From: Lachnospiraceae bacterium
GTDB taxonomy: Bacteria; Bacillota; Clostridia; Lachnospirales; Lachnospiraceae
NCBI GenBank assembly: GCA_017934175.1
Contig: JAGBKB010000081.1
Location: 1-64,000 of the forward strand
DNA: 64,000 nt
Direction: 5' to 3'
Of the stretch, positions 1 through 6,850 are shown in pieces. Position 1 is the stretch's first letter. Each line of letters begins with the position of its first letter. Under the pieces are notes generated by a model, which made no database searches, was not told the origin of the DNA, and saw only the letters and a list, made by a program, of their open reading frames with translations. The position numbers and the translations under genes were made by a program.

Positions 1-255
1 ATATTCATCGAACAATTCACCACTCAATTGATAGGCCTGTGCATATCCGATGGGGGATTTCTTATACTCGATGATCATTCTGAATCCATCTGGAATTTCT
101 TCCAAAAAATGTGCAGACAAAGTATCCATCGTAAACCTGATGTCACGACCTTCGTAATACTCCAGCACTCTCTTATCTGTCAACCATTTAAACATGAGTG
201 GAAGATCTATTTCCGTAAAATTTCGGATTGTTATTTCATCTTTTTCTATTTTCAC
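1..255 (-). CDS. AAC(6')-type GNAT acetyltransferase, 3'-truncated by window edge
   Basis: Minus-strand frame opening with GTG at 255 and staying open to base 1, giving 85 codons. A strong GGGGAGG ribosome binding site (261-267) lies five bases before the start. The N-terminus, with the segments LPLMFKWLTDKRVLEYYEGR and MIIEYKKSPIGYAQAYQL, matches in order and spacing the N-terminal half of the AAC(6')-Ie/AacA family of GNAT acetyltransferases, which transfer acetyl from acetyl-CoA to an amino group of aminoglycosides. The family match is from memory of those sequences. Substrate cannot be inferred because the acetyl-CoA-binding half lies outside the window. Its base composition is richer in GC than most of the window, as in the next two genes, which suggests acquired DNA. 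Confidence 0.72.
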   Translation of the reverse strand, partial: MKIEKDEITIRNFTEIDLPLMFKWLTDKRVLEYYEGRDIRFTMDTLSAHFLEEIPDGFRMIIEYKKSPIGYAQAYQLSGELFDEY

Positions 256-336
256 GTAATCCTCCCCGCAAACTAGAATTTCTTTGGTTCAGAACGTAGT
301 TATAACGGACAACACCTCCATATATTCACGCTGGTA

Positions 337-747
337 TTATACTGGTTTAATCAAACCGTTTGTCCAGAATGTCTCAAAGGTTTCAGTTGAACCACTGTGC
401 TCGACAATTTTTCCGTTAACAACTCTGTCAATGTCAACTCCCGTAATTTCTAAAACCTTATTGGTTGGTGTTATTCCCAGAAAGTCACCTTTGTGGGTTC
501 CACGCATGATAAACTCTGAAATTACATAGTCGCCATCGGTGTATTGGTGGATAATTTTCAGTGTATAATCGGGGTAGGTTTGTTTGATGGCGAGAAGATG
601 CTGTTTCATTCCTTCTGTTCCAATAAAATATGCTTTTTCTCCAACTCTCTGCACACAGTCCTCTGAAATGTATTTATGAAGATCATCAAGCAGGTTTTCG
701 GAGACAATCACTTCGTAAAAATATTTTATAATGTCTTTATTACTCAT
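337..747 (-). CDS. SnoaL-like ester cyclase / NTF2-fold protein
   Basis: A 136-residue soluble protein preceded by GAAGGAG eight bases before the ATG. The order of motifs (an N-terminal helix FYEVIVSENLLDDLHKYISE, then GTEGMKQHLLAIKQTYPDY, a strand DYVISEFIMRGTHKGDFLGI, and a closing GKIVEHSGSTETFETF) is that of the SnoaL-like polyketide cyclase/ester cyclase family, small NTF2-fold proteins of about 130-140 residues. In antibiotic producers relatives close polyketide rings, but in clostridia most members have no assigned substrate, so only the fold is claimed. It lies between the acetyltransferase and the DUF2185 gene on the same strand with 27-81 base gaps, so they may be co-transcribed or simply belong to the same acquired segment. 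Confidence 0.75.
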   Translation of the reverse strand: MSNKDIIKYFYEVIVSENLLDDLHKYISEDCVQRVGEKAYFIGTEGMKQHLLAIKQTYPDYTLKIIHQYTDGDYVISEFIMRGTHKGDFLGITPTNKVLEITGVDIDRVVNGKIVEHSGSTETFETFWTNGLIKPV

Positions 748-774
748 TGCACATCTCCTTCATCAAATCCCGAT

Positions 775-1125
775 TTATCGGTATTCCTTTCCATTATTTG
801 AATCTATAAATACTCTCCTTTGAGAATCAAATTCTAAATCTGTACCTACTGGCATATCATATATTGCAAGTACAGACGGTTCTATTTCAACCAGCCTATC
901 AAAATCAACAACCATGTTGTTACCTGGAGTATTGATATATTCCTCAGTATCAGTATCTCCAATAGCTTTCCAACCATTATCTGAAGGATTTACGCCTTCT
1001 TCTCTGAACATCCACTTCAATTTAGAAGTGCCTTCATACAAAGACTTTGTGATGATGCACCCACCCAGATTATGTGTCTCTATTGGTTCAGGTTCTTTTT
1101 TCTTAAACTTATCAAATAATCCCAT
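775..1125 (-). CDS. DUF2185 / Imm33-domain protein
   Basis: A 116-residue protein with the DUF2185 (immunity protein Imm33) pattern: GGCIITKSLYEGTSKLKWMF, then EEGVNPSDNGWKAIGDTDT, then a DFDRLVEIEPSVLAIYDMPVGTDLEF tail. The first 15 residues are a charged lysine-rich leader. Ribosome binding site GGGAGG lies upstream of the ATG. Members are often encoded as orphan immunity genes near polymorphic toxin loci, but no toxin is visible here, so its role as an immunity protein is only an inference from the family name. It is the promoter-proximal gene of the minus-strand trio at the window start. Confidence 0.72.
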   Translation of the reverse strand: MGLFDKFKKKEPEPIETHNLGGCIITKSLYEGTSKLKWMFREEGVNPSDNGWKAIGDTDTEEYINTPGNNMVVDFDRLVEIEPSVLAIYDMPVGTDLEFDSQRRVFIDSNNGKEYR

Positions 1126-1400
1126 GATTTACCTCCCAAAACTCCGATTTGCTTATTTCATTATCCTGAAATATAATTATGTACCAATTTTATCATATTT
1201 CTTGACGAAATCAATAGGATTAGGTATAGTCAAAACGAGCTGGACAACGGTAATCTTACTGCCATACAGCTCGTCAATTATCTTAGGATATCTCATTTAC
1301 AGAAAAATTTTCACACACTCAGTTAATGCCTATTTTATAGGTAATAAAGTACACCTTCCAAAACTGGCAAATTTAGGCTATATTGAAAAATAGCAATTTC

Positions 1401-1488
1401 CGTTTCAATTCCGTTTCAAAACCGTTTCAAAACCGTTTCATTTTCGTTTCAAAACCGTTTCAAATTCGTTTCAATTTCGTTTCAAAAA
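1401..1488. repeat. Eight-copy 11-bp tandem repeat (cgtttcaaaac type)
   Basis: The heptamer CGTTTCA begins at 1401, 1412, 1423, 1434, 1445, 1456, 1467 and 1478, an exact 11-base period; the last four bases of the unit vary (aaac, attc, attt). An 11-bp period puts every copy on nearly the same face of the helix. The array lies in a 460-bp gene-free stretch between the DUF2185 start and the small ORF at 1590. The rest of that gap holds an inverted repeat (1235-1242 with 1267-1274) and no gene I can support. Confidence 0.85.
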
Positions 1489-1589
1489 TGGTATCAAGGT
1501 AGATGTTGCGAGAAATATCTGTCATTGTGGTTTCTACCTATACATTTGAAAATGTGATATAATAAGATAACAAGGACGAAAGGACAAAA

Positions 1590-1691
1590 ATGTCACTTAA
1601 AGAGGACACTGAGCCATCAGCTACCATGCTTTTAAATGATGAAGGACTTATCGTCCACAAATGTTCTACTTTTGAAGGGAATAAATCGTGA
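1590..1691 (+). CDS. Possible 33-residue peptide overlapping the MATE-kinase start
   Basis: ATG at 1590 opens a 33-codon frame whose TGA (1689-1691) overlaps the GTG start (1688-1690) of the next gene by four bases, the usual arrangement of translational coupling. The peptide is acidic in its first half and has no membrane segment. The ribosome binding site is weak (aaggacgaaaggac upstream). It could be a translated leader or the eroded tail of an upstream regulator, such as an anti-sigma antagonist that would suit the ATPase domain downstream. I do not recognise the sequence. Confidence 0.4.
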   Translation: MSLKEDTEPSATMLLNDEGLIVHKCSTFEGNKS

Positions 1692-3478
1692 ATCAAAAAA
1701 AGAAAATATTGAGTAAAGTATTTACCAATGCTCTAACTGCCTATATTCTTGCCGACATTGCCACAGTAATAGGACCTCTTGTGGATAGTGCAGTTATAGC
1801 AAACTATTTAGACATAGAGTCGGTTGCCGCGGTAGGTTTATTCAATCCTTTTCGTATGTTTATTTCTATGATAGGGAGTACGATAGCAGGAGGAAGCCGA
1901 AGTCTTTATACTAATTTGGTCGGAAAAGGTGATCTAAAAAAGGCAAACTTTGCATTTACTTTTTCATGTATTTTTGTTACTTCTTTTTCAGTATTAGTTA
2001 CCATACTGGGAATAATTTTTTCAAACAACATAGCAATATTTCTTGGTGCAAGTGGATCAAATGCCAATTTAATGCCATTACTTTCAGTATATATACGAGG
2101 CATGTTGATAGGAACACCATTTTTGACAACTGCAAAAGTACTAAATGGATATATGCACCTTGATCACGATAGCGAAAGAACGGTATACTCATTAATCATT
2201 ATGACTATAGTCAACATATTAGGTGATTTAGTTGTTGTGTATTTCAAGGGCAACTTATTCAACATTGCTATTGCTACTTCCGTGGCTGATTTTGTTTGGT
2301 TCATGGTTATGTCAGGTCATTTCCTTCAAACAGATAGAACGCTTAGTTTTAACCTTTGTGATTTGAAAAATTCAATTCAATACTTAAAGAGTATACTGAG
2401 TGCTGGTTCAAATACTATAGTCACACGTCTCTCAAGAATGTTCTCAGGGCTCGCCATAAATTATATGTTGGCCGCATATGCAAATACTATTGCAATAGCA
2501 GCATTCAGTGCTCAAAAATCCGTAACTTCATTGCTTGGTTTTGCTTATCTTGGCATTGCTGATGTAGTATGGGTTATGTCTGGCATATATTATGGAGAGG
2601 AGGATAGAACTTCTCTTGATGATTTACAGATATTCGCTATCAAAATGGGACTCAAGTTTACTATTATTGTAGGAACTATTGTTTTTATATTTGCAAAATA
2701 TTTTGCTGGCATATATGTTGGGTTTCATAACAACGAAGCACTAAAATACGGAACTGAAAGTGTAAGAATGCTTGTATTATCTTTACCAATATATGTAATT
2801 ATTTATTCTTTTGCAAATTATCTTATATCAGTTCGCAGAATTCGTTTGTCAAATCTCTATTCATTTTTAATGCATTTTGGAATTGTTGTATCAACTGCAT
2901 TTATTCTTATAAAACTTATAGGACCAAGAGGAGCATGGGTTGCAACTCCAATTGCAAGTATTATCACTTTACTCATTACCTTCATAATTATTTGTACATA
3001 TAAAATAGAGAGTTCATCTTTCAATATTAAAAGATTATTAGTCCCAATTAAATTTGGTATGAATGCTGGAAAAGAGATAGAAATAACTGCTGATACACAA
3101 CTCGAAATTTCTGGAATGTCAAGAATAGCATATCTATATTGTAAAGAGAACAATATTGATGCATTTACAGCAAATAAACTTGCTCTATGTATAGAAGAAA
3201 TAGGTACTAACATAATTGAGCATGGTTTTAAGGACAAGAAGCCACATGCAATTAATATTAGAATAGTCATAAAAGAGGATGAAATTATTACAAGAATTCG
3301 AGATGATTGCAAGGCTTTTAACCCTATAGAAAGATATAAGATGAAAACCAAAAATGATGATGAACCAACAAAAAACATTGGTATAAGAATAATAATGGGA
3401 ATGTGTAATTCTGTAAATTACATATGTACATTTAATGCAAATAATCTTATAATGAAAATACCTATTACGAAAAAGTAA
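1688..3478 (+). CDS. MATE-family transporter fused to an RsbW-like HATPase domain
   Basis: A 596-residue protein starting with GTG, with GAAGGGA seven bases upstream. Residues 1 to about 445 are a polytopic MATE-type transporter with about twelve hydrophobic segments (early motif VDSAVIANYLDIESVAAVGL; second half SRMFSGLAINYMLAAYANT). From about residue 460 a soluble C-terminal domain has the features of the GHKL/HATPase_c_2 anti-sigma kinase class: an N-box CIEEIGTNIIEHG with E504, N508 and H512, a DDCKAFNP segment, and a glycine box KNIGIRIIMGM. RsbW-like domains bind ATP and phosphorylate or sequester partner regulators. The fusion suggests export or membrane sensing tied to a regulatory ATPase. 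Substrate unknown. Confidence 0.8.
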   Translation: MNQKKKILSKVFTNALTAYILADIATVIGPLVDSAVIANYLDIESVAAVGLFNPFRMFISMIGSTIAGGSRSLYTNLVGKGDLKKANFAFTFSCIFVTSFSVLVTILGIIFSNNIAIFLGASGSNANLMPLLSVYIRGMLIGTPFLTTAKVLNGYMHLDHDSERTVYSLIIMTIVNILGDLVVVYFKGNLFNIAIATSVADFVWFMVMSGHFLQTDRTLSFNLCDLKNSIQYLKSILSAGSNTIVTRLSRMFSGLAINYMLAAYANTIAIAAFSAQKSVTSLLGFAYLGIADVVWVMSGIYYGEEDRTSLDDLQIFAIKMGLKFTIIVGTIVFIFAKYFAGIYVGFHNNEALKYGTESVRMLVLSLPIYVIIYSFANYLISVRRIRLSNLYSFLMHFGIVVSTAFILIKLIGPRGAWVATPIASIITLLITFIIICTYKIESSSFNIKRLLVPIKFGMNAGKEIEITADTQLEISGMSRIAYLYCKENNIDAFTANKLALCIEEIGTNIIEHGFKDKKPHAINIRIVIKEDEIITRIRDDCKAFNPIERYKMKTKNDDEPTKNIGIRIIMGMCNSVNYICTFNANNLIMKIPITKK

Positions 3479-3532
3479 TGTAAAATCAAGGAAGGGGTTT
3501 AGTATAGTAATAAAGAGAGGTAGAATAGTAAT

Positions 3533-4975
3533 ATGATTACATTTTTATTATCCGTTGTAATTTTAATATTGGGTTTTATTTTTTATGGAAGTTTTGTTGA
3601 GAGAGTATTTGGGCCTGATAATAGAAAGACAGCAGCATTTAAAAGCGAAGATAATGTTGATTATATACCAATGCCGTTATGGAGAGTATATTTAATACAA
3701 CTATTAAATATAGCAGGTACAGGGCCTATATTTGGTGCGCTAAGTGGTGCAGTGTTTGGTCCTATTGTATATTTATGGATAGTATTTGGATGCATTCTTG
3801 CAGGTGGTGTTCATGACTATTTATGTGGTATGTTATCAGAAAGAGAGAATGGAGCAAGTGTATCAGAACTTGTTGGAAAGTATTTAGGCAAAAAGATGGC
3901 AGTTGTGATGAGAGTATTTTCGGTCATCCTTTTAATTATGTGTGGTGTAGTATTCACAGAAGGACCTGCAGCTTTACTTGCATTGATTACACCAAATGTC
4001 CTAGATACTAAACATTGGTTAGTAATAGTTATGATTTATTATTTTATAGCAGTCTTTGTACCTATCGATAAAATCATCGGAAAGATTTATCCGATATTTG
4101 CCATAAGTCTTATTTTTATGGCAATTGGTGTAAGTGGTGCTATGCTTTTTAATCCAGATTTTCATATGCCTGAGCTTTGGAATAATTTTTCCAATCAGCA
4201 TCCATCACTTCCATGGTGGCCATTTATGCTTATAACAGTAGCTTGTGGAGCCATATCAGGTTTTCATGCCACTCAGTCACCACTTATGGCAAGATGTATA
4301 CAGAAAGAAAAACATGGAAGAAAAGTTTTCTATGGTGCTATGATAACTGAAGGAATTATTGCTTTGGTATGGGCTGCAGCAGGAGTTACTTGTTATGAAA
4401 CTAGAGAAGCCTTACAGGCATCGGGGATGTCTTCTAGCACTGTATATGATATATGTATGAGAACTATGGGATCAGTCGGTGGCATAATTGCCTTACTCGG
4501 TGTGGTAGTTTGTCCGATTTCATCTGGTGACACAGCTTATAGGTCTGCTAGACTTACTATTGCCGATTGGTTTAAAATAGATCAATCAAAATGGAAGAAT
4601 AGAATACTAATTACTATCTTGTTACTTGGTACAGGTATTGTTATATCAAATCTTGATTATAGTATTGTATGGAGATACTTTTCATTTTCAAATCAGACCT
4701 TAGCGACAATAGTTTTGTGGGCCGAAGCTGTGTATTTATCAAATGCCAAAAAGAATTATTTGATTGCATTAATACCGGCTGTGTTTATGACTGCAGTAAC
4801 AACTACTTATTTCTTGATAGCTGAAGAATGTCTAAAGTGGATCGGACTAAGTTATGAAGCAGGGGTAAGGTCAGGAATTGGTATTGCAATATGTACATTA
4901 GCTAGTTTTATGCTTTATAGAACTAACAAACGGGGTTTAGTAAAATCACTAAAATCTTACATATTTCGCAAATAA
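3533..4975 (+). CDS. cstA: CstA-family carbon starvation / peptide transporter
   Basis: A 480-residue integral membrane protein of the CstA (carbon starvation) family. Visible family signatures include NIAGTGPIFGALSGAVFGPI near residue 60, GGVHDYLCGMLSERENGASV near 90, SGFHATQSPLMARCIQKE near 245, and SSGDTAYRSARLTIADW near 350. Members import peptides or pyruvate; this is the short form (E. coli CstA is about 700 residues), so the specific cargo is uncertain. It follows the MATE-kinase gene by 54 bases with its own GAGAGG site. No two-component regulator is adjacent. Confidence 0.88.
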   Translation: MITFLLSVVILILGFIFYGSFVERVFGPDNRKTAAFKSEDNVDYIPMPLWRVYLIQLLNIAGTGPIFGALSGAVFGPIVYLWIVFGCILAGGVHDYLCGMLSERENGASVSELVGKYLGKKMAVVMRVFSVILLIMCGVVFTEGPAALLALITPNVLDTKHWLVIVMIYYFIAVFVPIDKIIGKIYPIFAISLIFMAIGVSGAMLFNPDFHMPELWNNFSNQHPSLPWWPFMLITVACGAISGFHATQSPLMARCIQKEKHGRKVFYGAMITEGIIALVWAAAGVTCYETREALQASGMSSSTVYDICMRTMGSVGGIIALLGVVVCPISSGDTAYRSARLTIADWFKIDQSKWKNRILITILLLGTGIVISNLDYSIVWRYFSFSNQTLATIVLWAEAVYLSNAKKNYLIALIPAVFMTAVTTTYFLIAEECLKWIGLSYEAGVRSGIGIAICTLASFMLYRTNKRGLVKSLKSYIFRK

Positions 4976-5066
4976 GAAAAAAGTGTCTAACGGTTCCTTT
5001 TATATAGGTATCGTTTGTATGAAATGATTTACTTGATACATTTAATATAATATAAAAGCAAAATTT

Positions 5067-5210
5067 GTGGAAACCTACATAAACGACTTGAAAGCAAGTA
5101 AAAACAAGTTAACAGGTTTTGACGAAGGGTTATTTTATGCATTGGTGGATAAGGTCAAAGTCAATATAAATGATATAAAAATAATATGGAAAGATGGGAC
5201 TGAAAGTTAA
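5067..5210 (+). pseudogene. Serine recombinase C-terminal remnant, copy 1
   Basis: An in-frame stretch ending in TAA at 5208-5210 reads VETYINDLKASKNKLTGFDE and then GLFYALVDKVKVNINDIKII plus WKDGTES. This is the typical last 45 residues of large serine recombinases (an FDEELF.ALVDKV.V.....I...DG.E tail). No catalytic or recombinase domain precedes it, so it is a 3' fragment. A near-identical copy lies at 5938-6084, and the toxin-antitoxin pair sits between them. Confidence 0.72.
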
Positions 5211-5227
5211 AAGGTCGCGCTTTTAAC
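5206..5227. repeat. Perfect 8-bp inverted repeat after recombinase remnant 1
   Basis: GTTAAAAG at 5206-5213 and CTTTTAAC at 5220-5227 are separated by six bases. The left arm contains the stop codon of the remnant. There is no long T run, so it is a weak terminator at best; it may also serve as an operator 25 bases upstream of the toxin-antitoxin promoter. Confidence 0.5.
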
Positions 5228-5251
5228 TAAAATTAAGGATAGAGTTTGTTA

Positions 5252-5280
5252 TTGCTAAATACAAGATTATTTAGTATAAT
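5252..5280 (+). promoter_or_regulatory. Promoter of the toxin-antitoxin operon, with internal inverted repeat
   Basis: TTGCTA (5252-5257) and TATAAT (5275-5280) are separated by 17 bases. An inverted repeat CTAAAT (5255-5260) / ATTTAG (5269-5274) occupies the spacer, a position from which an antitoxin dimer could repress its own operon. The antitoxin ATG is 51 bases downstream. Confidence 0.65.
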
Positions 5281-5331
5281 AAAATATAAGAGATAGAGGA
5301 AATATAATGTTTTTATAGAAAGGGTAAATAT

Positions 5332-5514
5332 ATGCAAGTATCTGCAGATAAAAAACTAATCATAGAAAATGATATAAAAGATTTCATATCTGATGAAGAA
5401 AGAACATATTATTCGAACAAACTTCTTGAAGCTGAGAAATATAATATGGAACATCCTGAAGTTTTAACATCAGAAGAATTTCATAAAAAGATAAAAGAAA
5501 AATATGGAATTTAA
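5332..5514 (+). CDS. Type II antitoxin (small, upstream of RelE/ParE-like toxin)
   Basis: A 60-residue acidic/basic helical protein with AAAGGG upstream of its ATG. Its last codons overlap the start of the toxin gene by 11 bases, the standard order and coupling of type II toxin-antitoxin pairs. The tail (EVLTSEEFHKKIKEKYGI) resembles the toxin-wrapping C-terminal region of RelB/ParD-like antitoxins. No clear DNA-binding motif can be assigned by eye, so the subfamily is left open. It is flanked by duplicated recombinase tails, which suggests the pair arrived as a cassette. Confidence 0.72.
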   Translation: MQVSADKKLIIENDIKDFISDEERTYYSNKLLEAEKYNMEHPEVLTSEEFHKKIKEKYGI

Positions 5515-5824
5515 ATATCAAATTGTTTATACAATGCAATATTTTGATGATTTTAATAGTATTGCAGATTATTATATTGAAAAGTTTAAAAATAAGGATT
5601 TAATAGTAAATTTAGAAAATCATGTGCTTGTGCGAGAGAAGTTACTAATGTCATTTCCTTATTCATTTACATTATTTGAGTCAAATAAATTGTTGAAGCA
5701 CGAATATAGAACTTTTAATGCACTTAATTATAAGGTATTTTATTATATTGATGAAGTAGCAAAAGTTGTATACATGGAACGGATATTATACGGAGGAATG
5801 GATTTTGATAATGCTGAATTATAA
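5504..5824 (+). CDS. RelE/ParE-family toxin
   Basis: A 106-residue protein with the compact RelE/ParE layout: an N-terminal strand YQIVYTMQYFDDFNSIADYY, a long helix, and the C-terminal sheet YRTFNALNYKVFYYIDEVAK followed by VVYMERILYGGMDF. Members either cleave mRNA on the ribosome or inhibit gyrase; the sequence does not decide which. It is translated from an ATG inside the antitoxin gene, so expression should depend on antitoxin translation. The gene ends 43 bases before a rho-independent terminator, closing a two-gene operon. Confidence 0.8.
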   Translation: MEFKYQIVYTMQYFDDFNSIADYYIEKFKNKDLIVNLENHVLVREKLLMSFPYSFTLFESNKLLKHEYRTFNALNYKVFYYIDEVAKVVYMERILYGGMDFDNAEL

Positions 5825-5866
5825 AGATAGTGTAATGGTGGGAGAAGTAAATGATGTGAGTTAAAT

Positions 5867-5899
5867 AAGCCAGTATGCCGAGGGCATGGTGGCTTTTTT
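5867..5899 (+). terminator. Intrinsic terminator of the toxin-antitoxin operon
   Basis: Stem AAGCCA plus ATGCC at 5867-5879 pairs with GGCAT plus TGGCTT at 5883-5895 across small internal mismatches, followed by a T run. Confidence 0.75.
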
Positions 5900-5937
5900 A
5901 TTTATAGCGATGACTAAACTTTAGAGGAAATTAGGCG

Positions 5938-6084
5938 CTTGAAACTTACATAATTGACCTGAAAGCAAGTAAAAACAAGTTAAATGACTTTGACGAAGGG
6001 TTGTTTTATGCATTGGTGGATAGGGTCAAAGTCAATAAAAATGATATAAAAATAATATGGAAAGATGGGACTGAAAGTAAATGA
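5938..6084 (+). pseudogene. Serine recombinase C-terminal remnant, copy 2
   Basis: Second copy of the recombinase tail, reading LETYIIDLKASKNKLNDFDE then GLFYALVDRVKVNKNDIKII and WKDGTESK, with TGA at 6082-6084. It differs from copy 1 by a few substitutions and one extra codon. As there, no upstream recombinase domain exists. The two copies are direct repeats about 870 bp apart around the toxin-antitoxin operon. Confidence 0.72.
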
Positions 6085-6101
6085 GGGTCTCATTTTTTTT
6101 T
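6080..6101 (+). terminator. Short intrinsic terminator after recombinase remnant 2
   Basis: AATGAG (6080-6085), loop GGT, CTCATT (6089-6094) and an uninterrupted T run to 6101. Probably the original terminator of the recombinase gene. Confidence 0.65.
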
Positions 6102-6109
6102 GCGGTTTG

Positions 6110-6178
6110 GAAAATTACCACCGTAGCGGTGGGAAAAATGTATGTTTAGAAAATTACCACCATAATGGTGGTAAAATA
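6110..6178. repeat. Two tandem palindromic units (accacc...ggtgg)
   Basis: Two related units start with GAAAATTACCACC at 6110 and 6149, 39 bases apart. The first holds CCACCG-TAG-CGGTGG; the second is a near-perfect 21-base palindrome (6154-6174) with 10-bp arms around one central base. Both are followed by an A-rich tract and a TATG(T) element. They could be paired operators or copies of a small dispersed palindromic element. They lie about 35 bases upstream of the ncRNA promoter. Confidence 0.7.
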
Positions 6179-6210
6179 TGTATAATGAGTTTTACATTTT
6201 AAATTTAATG

Positions 6211-6239
6211 TGGCAAAATTTAGAGATTTATTGTATAAT
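6211..6239 (+). promoter_or_regulatory. Promoter of the candidate structured RNA
   Basis: TGGCAA (6211-6216) and a perfect TATAAT (6234-6239) are separated by exactly 17 bases. The predicted start, about 6246, is the first base of the long stem described next. Confidence 0.6.
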
Positions 6240-6245
6240 TTAATT

Positions 6246-6408
6246 GCGAAACAAATCGAATAACAGTGAAAAACTTTATTAGGTTGCAATTTTAATTGGT
6301 AAAACTGCGTGCTTTTATACCGCAACCTATAAGGTTATTTCGGTTTGTTTCGCAAGCAAGGAGCTCGCAATTTTCGGTCGTGAGCTACCAAGTTTGCGAC
6401 TTTTTATT
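6246..6408 (+). ncRNA. Candidate structured RNA, long rod with bubble plus terminator
   Basis: Bases 6246-6260 pair with 6339-6353 as a 15-bp stem (one U-G pair), continued after a bulged base by four pairs (6261-6264 with 6334-6337). An asymmetric bubble (6265-6279 against 6330-6333) leads to an inner 8-bp stem (6280-6287 with 6322-6329) and an apical hairpin around GGTA/TACC. A separate hairpin at 6359-6390 with a U-rich tail to 6408 forms a terminator whose lower part competes with the 3' end of the long stem. A consensus-like promoter precedes it and no protein frame fits. The overall rod-with-bubble shape recalls 6S RNA, but I see no sequence match; a cis-acting leader for the gene at 6596 is also possible. 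Confidence 0.55.
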
Positions 6409-6595
6409 TTATACTACTATATTTGGACGGGATATGAAAGGGTCAAAGTATAATAAATTATACTATTGATGTGTTGTAGGAAACATTAAATTGCGACTTG
6501 CATGATATTGCTAAATTTAAGCAATGATGCGACATTTTTTGGACATGCAAAATTGTATGATTTAGTGAATAAATTAAGATGTGGGAGGTAATGTT

Positions 6596-6811
6596 ATGAG
6601 TACTTTATTTTCAATTTTTATGTTGATTTTCATTGTATGGTTAACACTTAAAATTGTACCTGCAATTCTTGGTTTCACTTTTTCTTTACTATTAGTAATA
6701 CTTCAAATAGTCGGTGTTCTGCTATTGTTACCAGTTATAGGTTTGTTTTGCTTTGTTTTAGAAATACTATTTATATTGCTACTTGTTAAGTTGCTTAATA
6801 TATTTGCTTGA
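6596..6811 (+). CDS. Small hydrophobic membrane protein
   Basis: A 71-residue protein that is almost entirely hydrophobic, long enough for two or three membrane spans, ending in KLLNIFA. The frame is also open from a GTG at 6581, but GGGAGG (6583-6588) lies seven bases before the ATG at 6596, which decides the start. It precedes two secreted-protein genes on the same strand by 39 bases and could share their transcript. No family is recognised; small proteins of this kind are often modulators of larger membrane complexes, but nothing here shows that. Confidence 0.6.
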   Translation: MSTLFSIFMLIFIVWLTLKIVPAILGFTFSLLLVILQIVGVLLLLPVIGLFCFVLEILFILLLVKLLNIFA

Positions 6812-6850
6812 TAAATAGTATTTTTTAATATATTAGATTTTGGAGGCGAT

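Noticed and set aside
1177..1296. A 39-residue minus-strand ORF (start MRYPKIIDELYGSK) that faintly resembles part of a mutator-type transposase.
   Set aside because: No ribosome binding site, a stop codon just upstream, and a resemblance too short to name a family; it overlaps an inverted repeat. Recorded as possible debris only.
1401..1488. Possible CRISPR-like array.
   Set aside because: The period is 11 bases with no spacers of useful length and no cas genes; it is a short tandem repeat.
2857..3378. A 173-residue minus-strand ORF with hydrophobic stretches.
   Set aside because: Lies wholly within the MATE-kinase gene, which has clear family motifs; an opposite-strand shadow.
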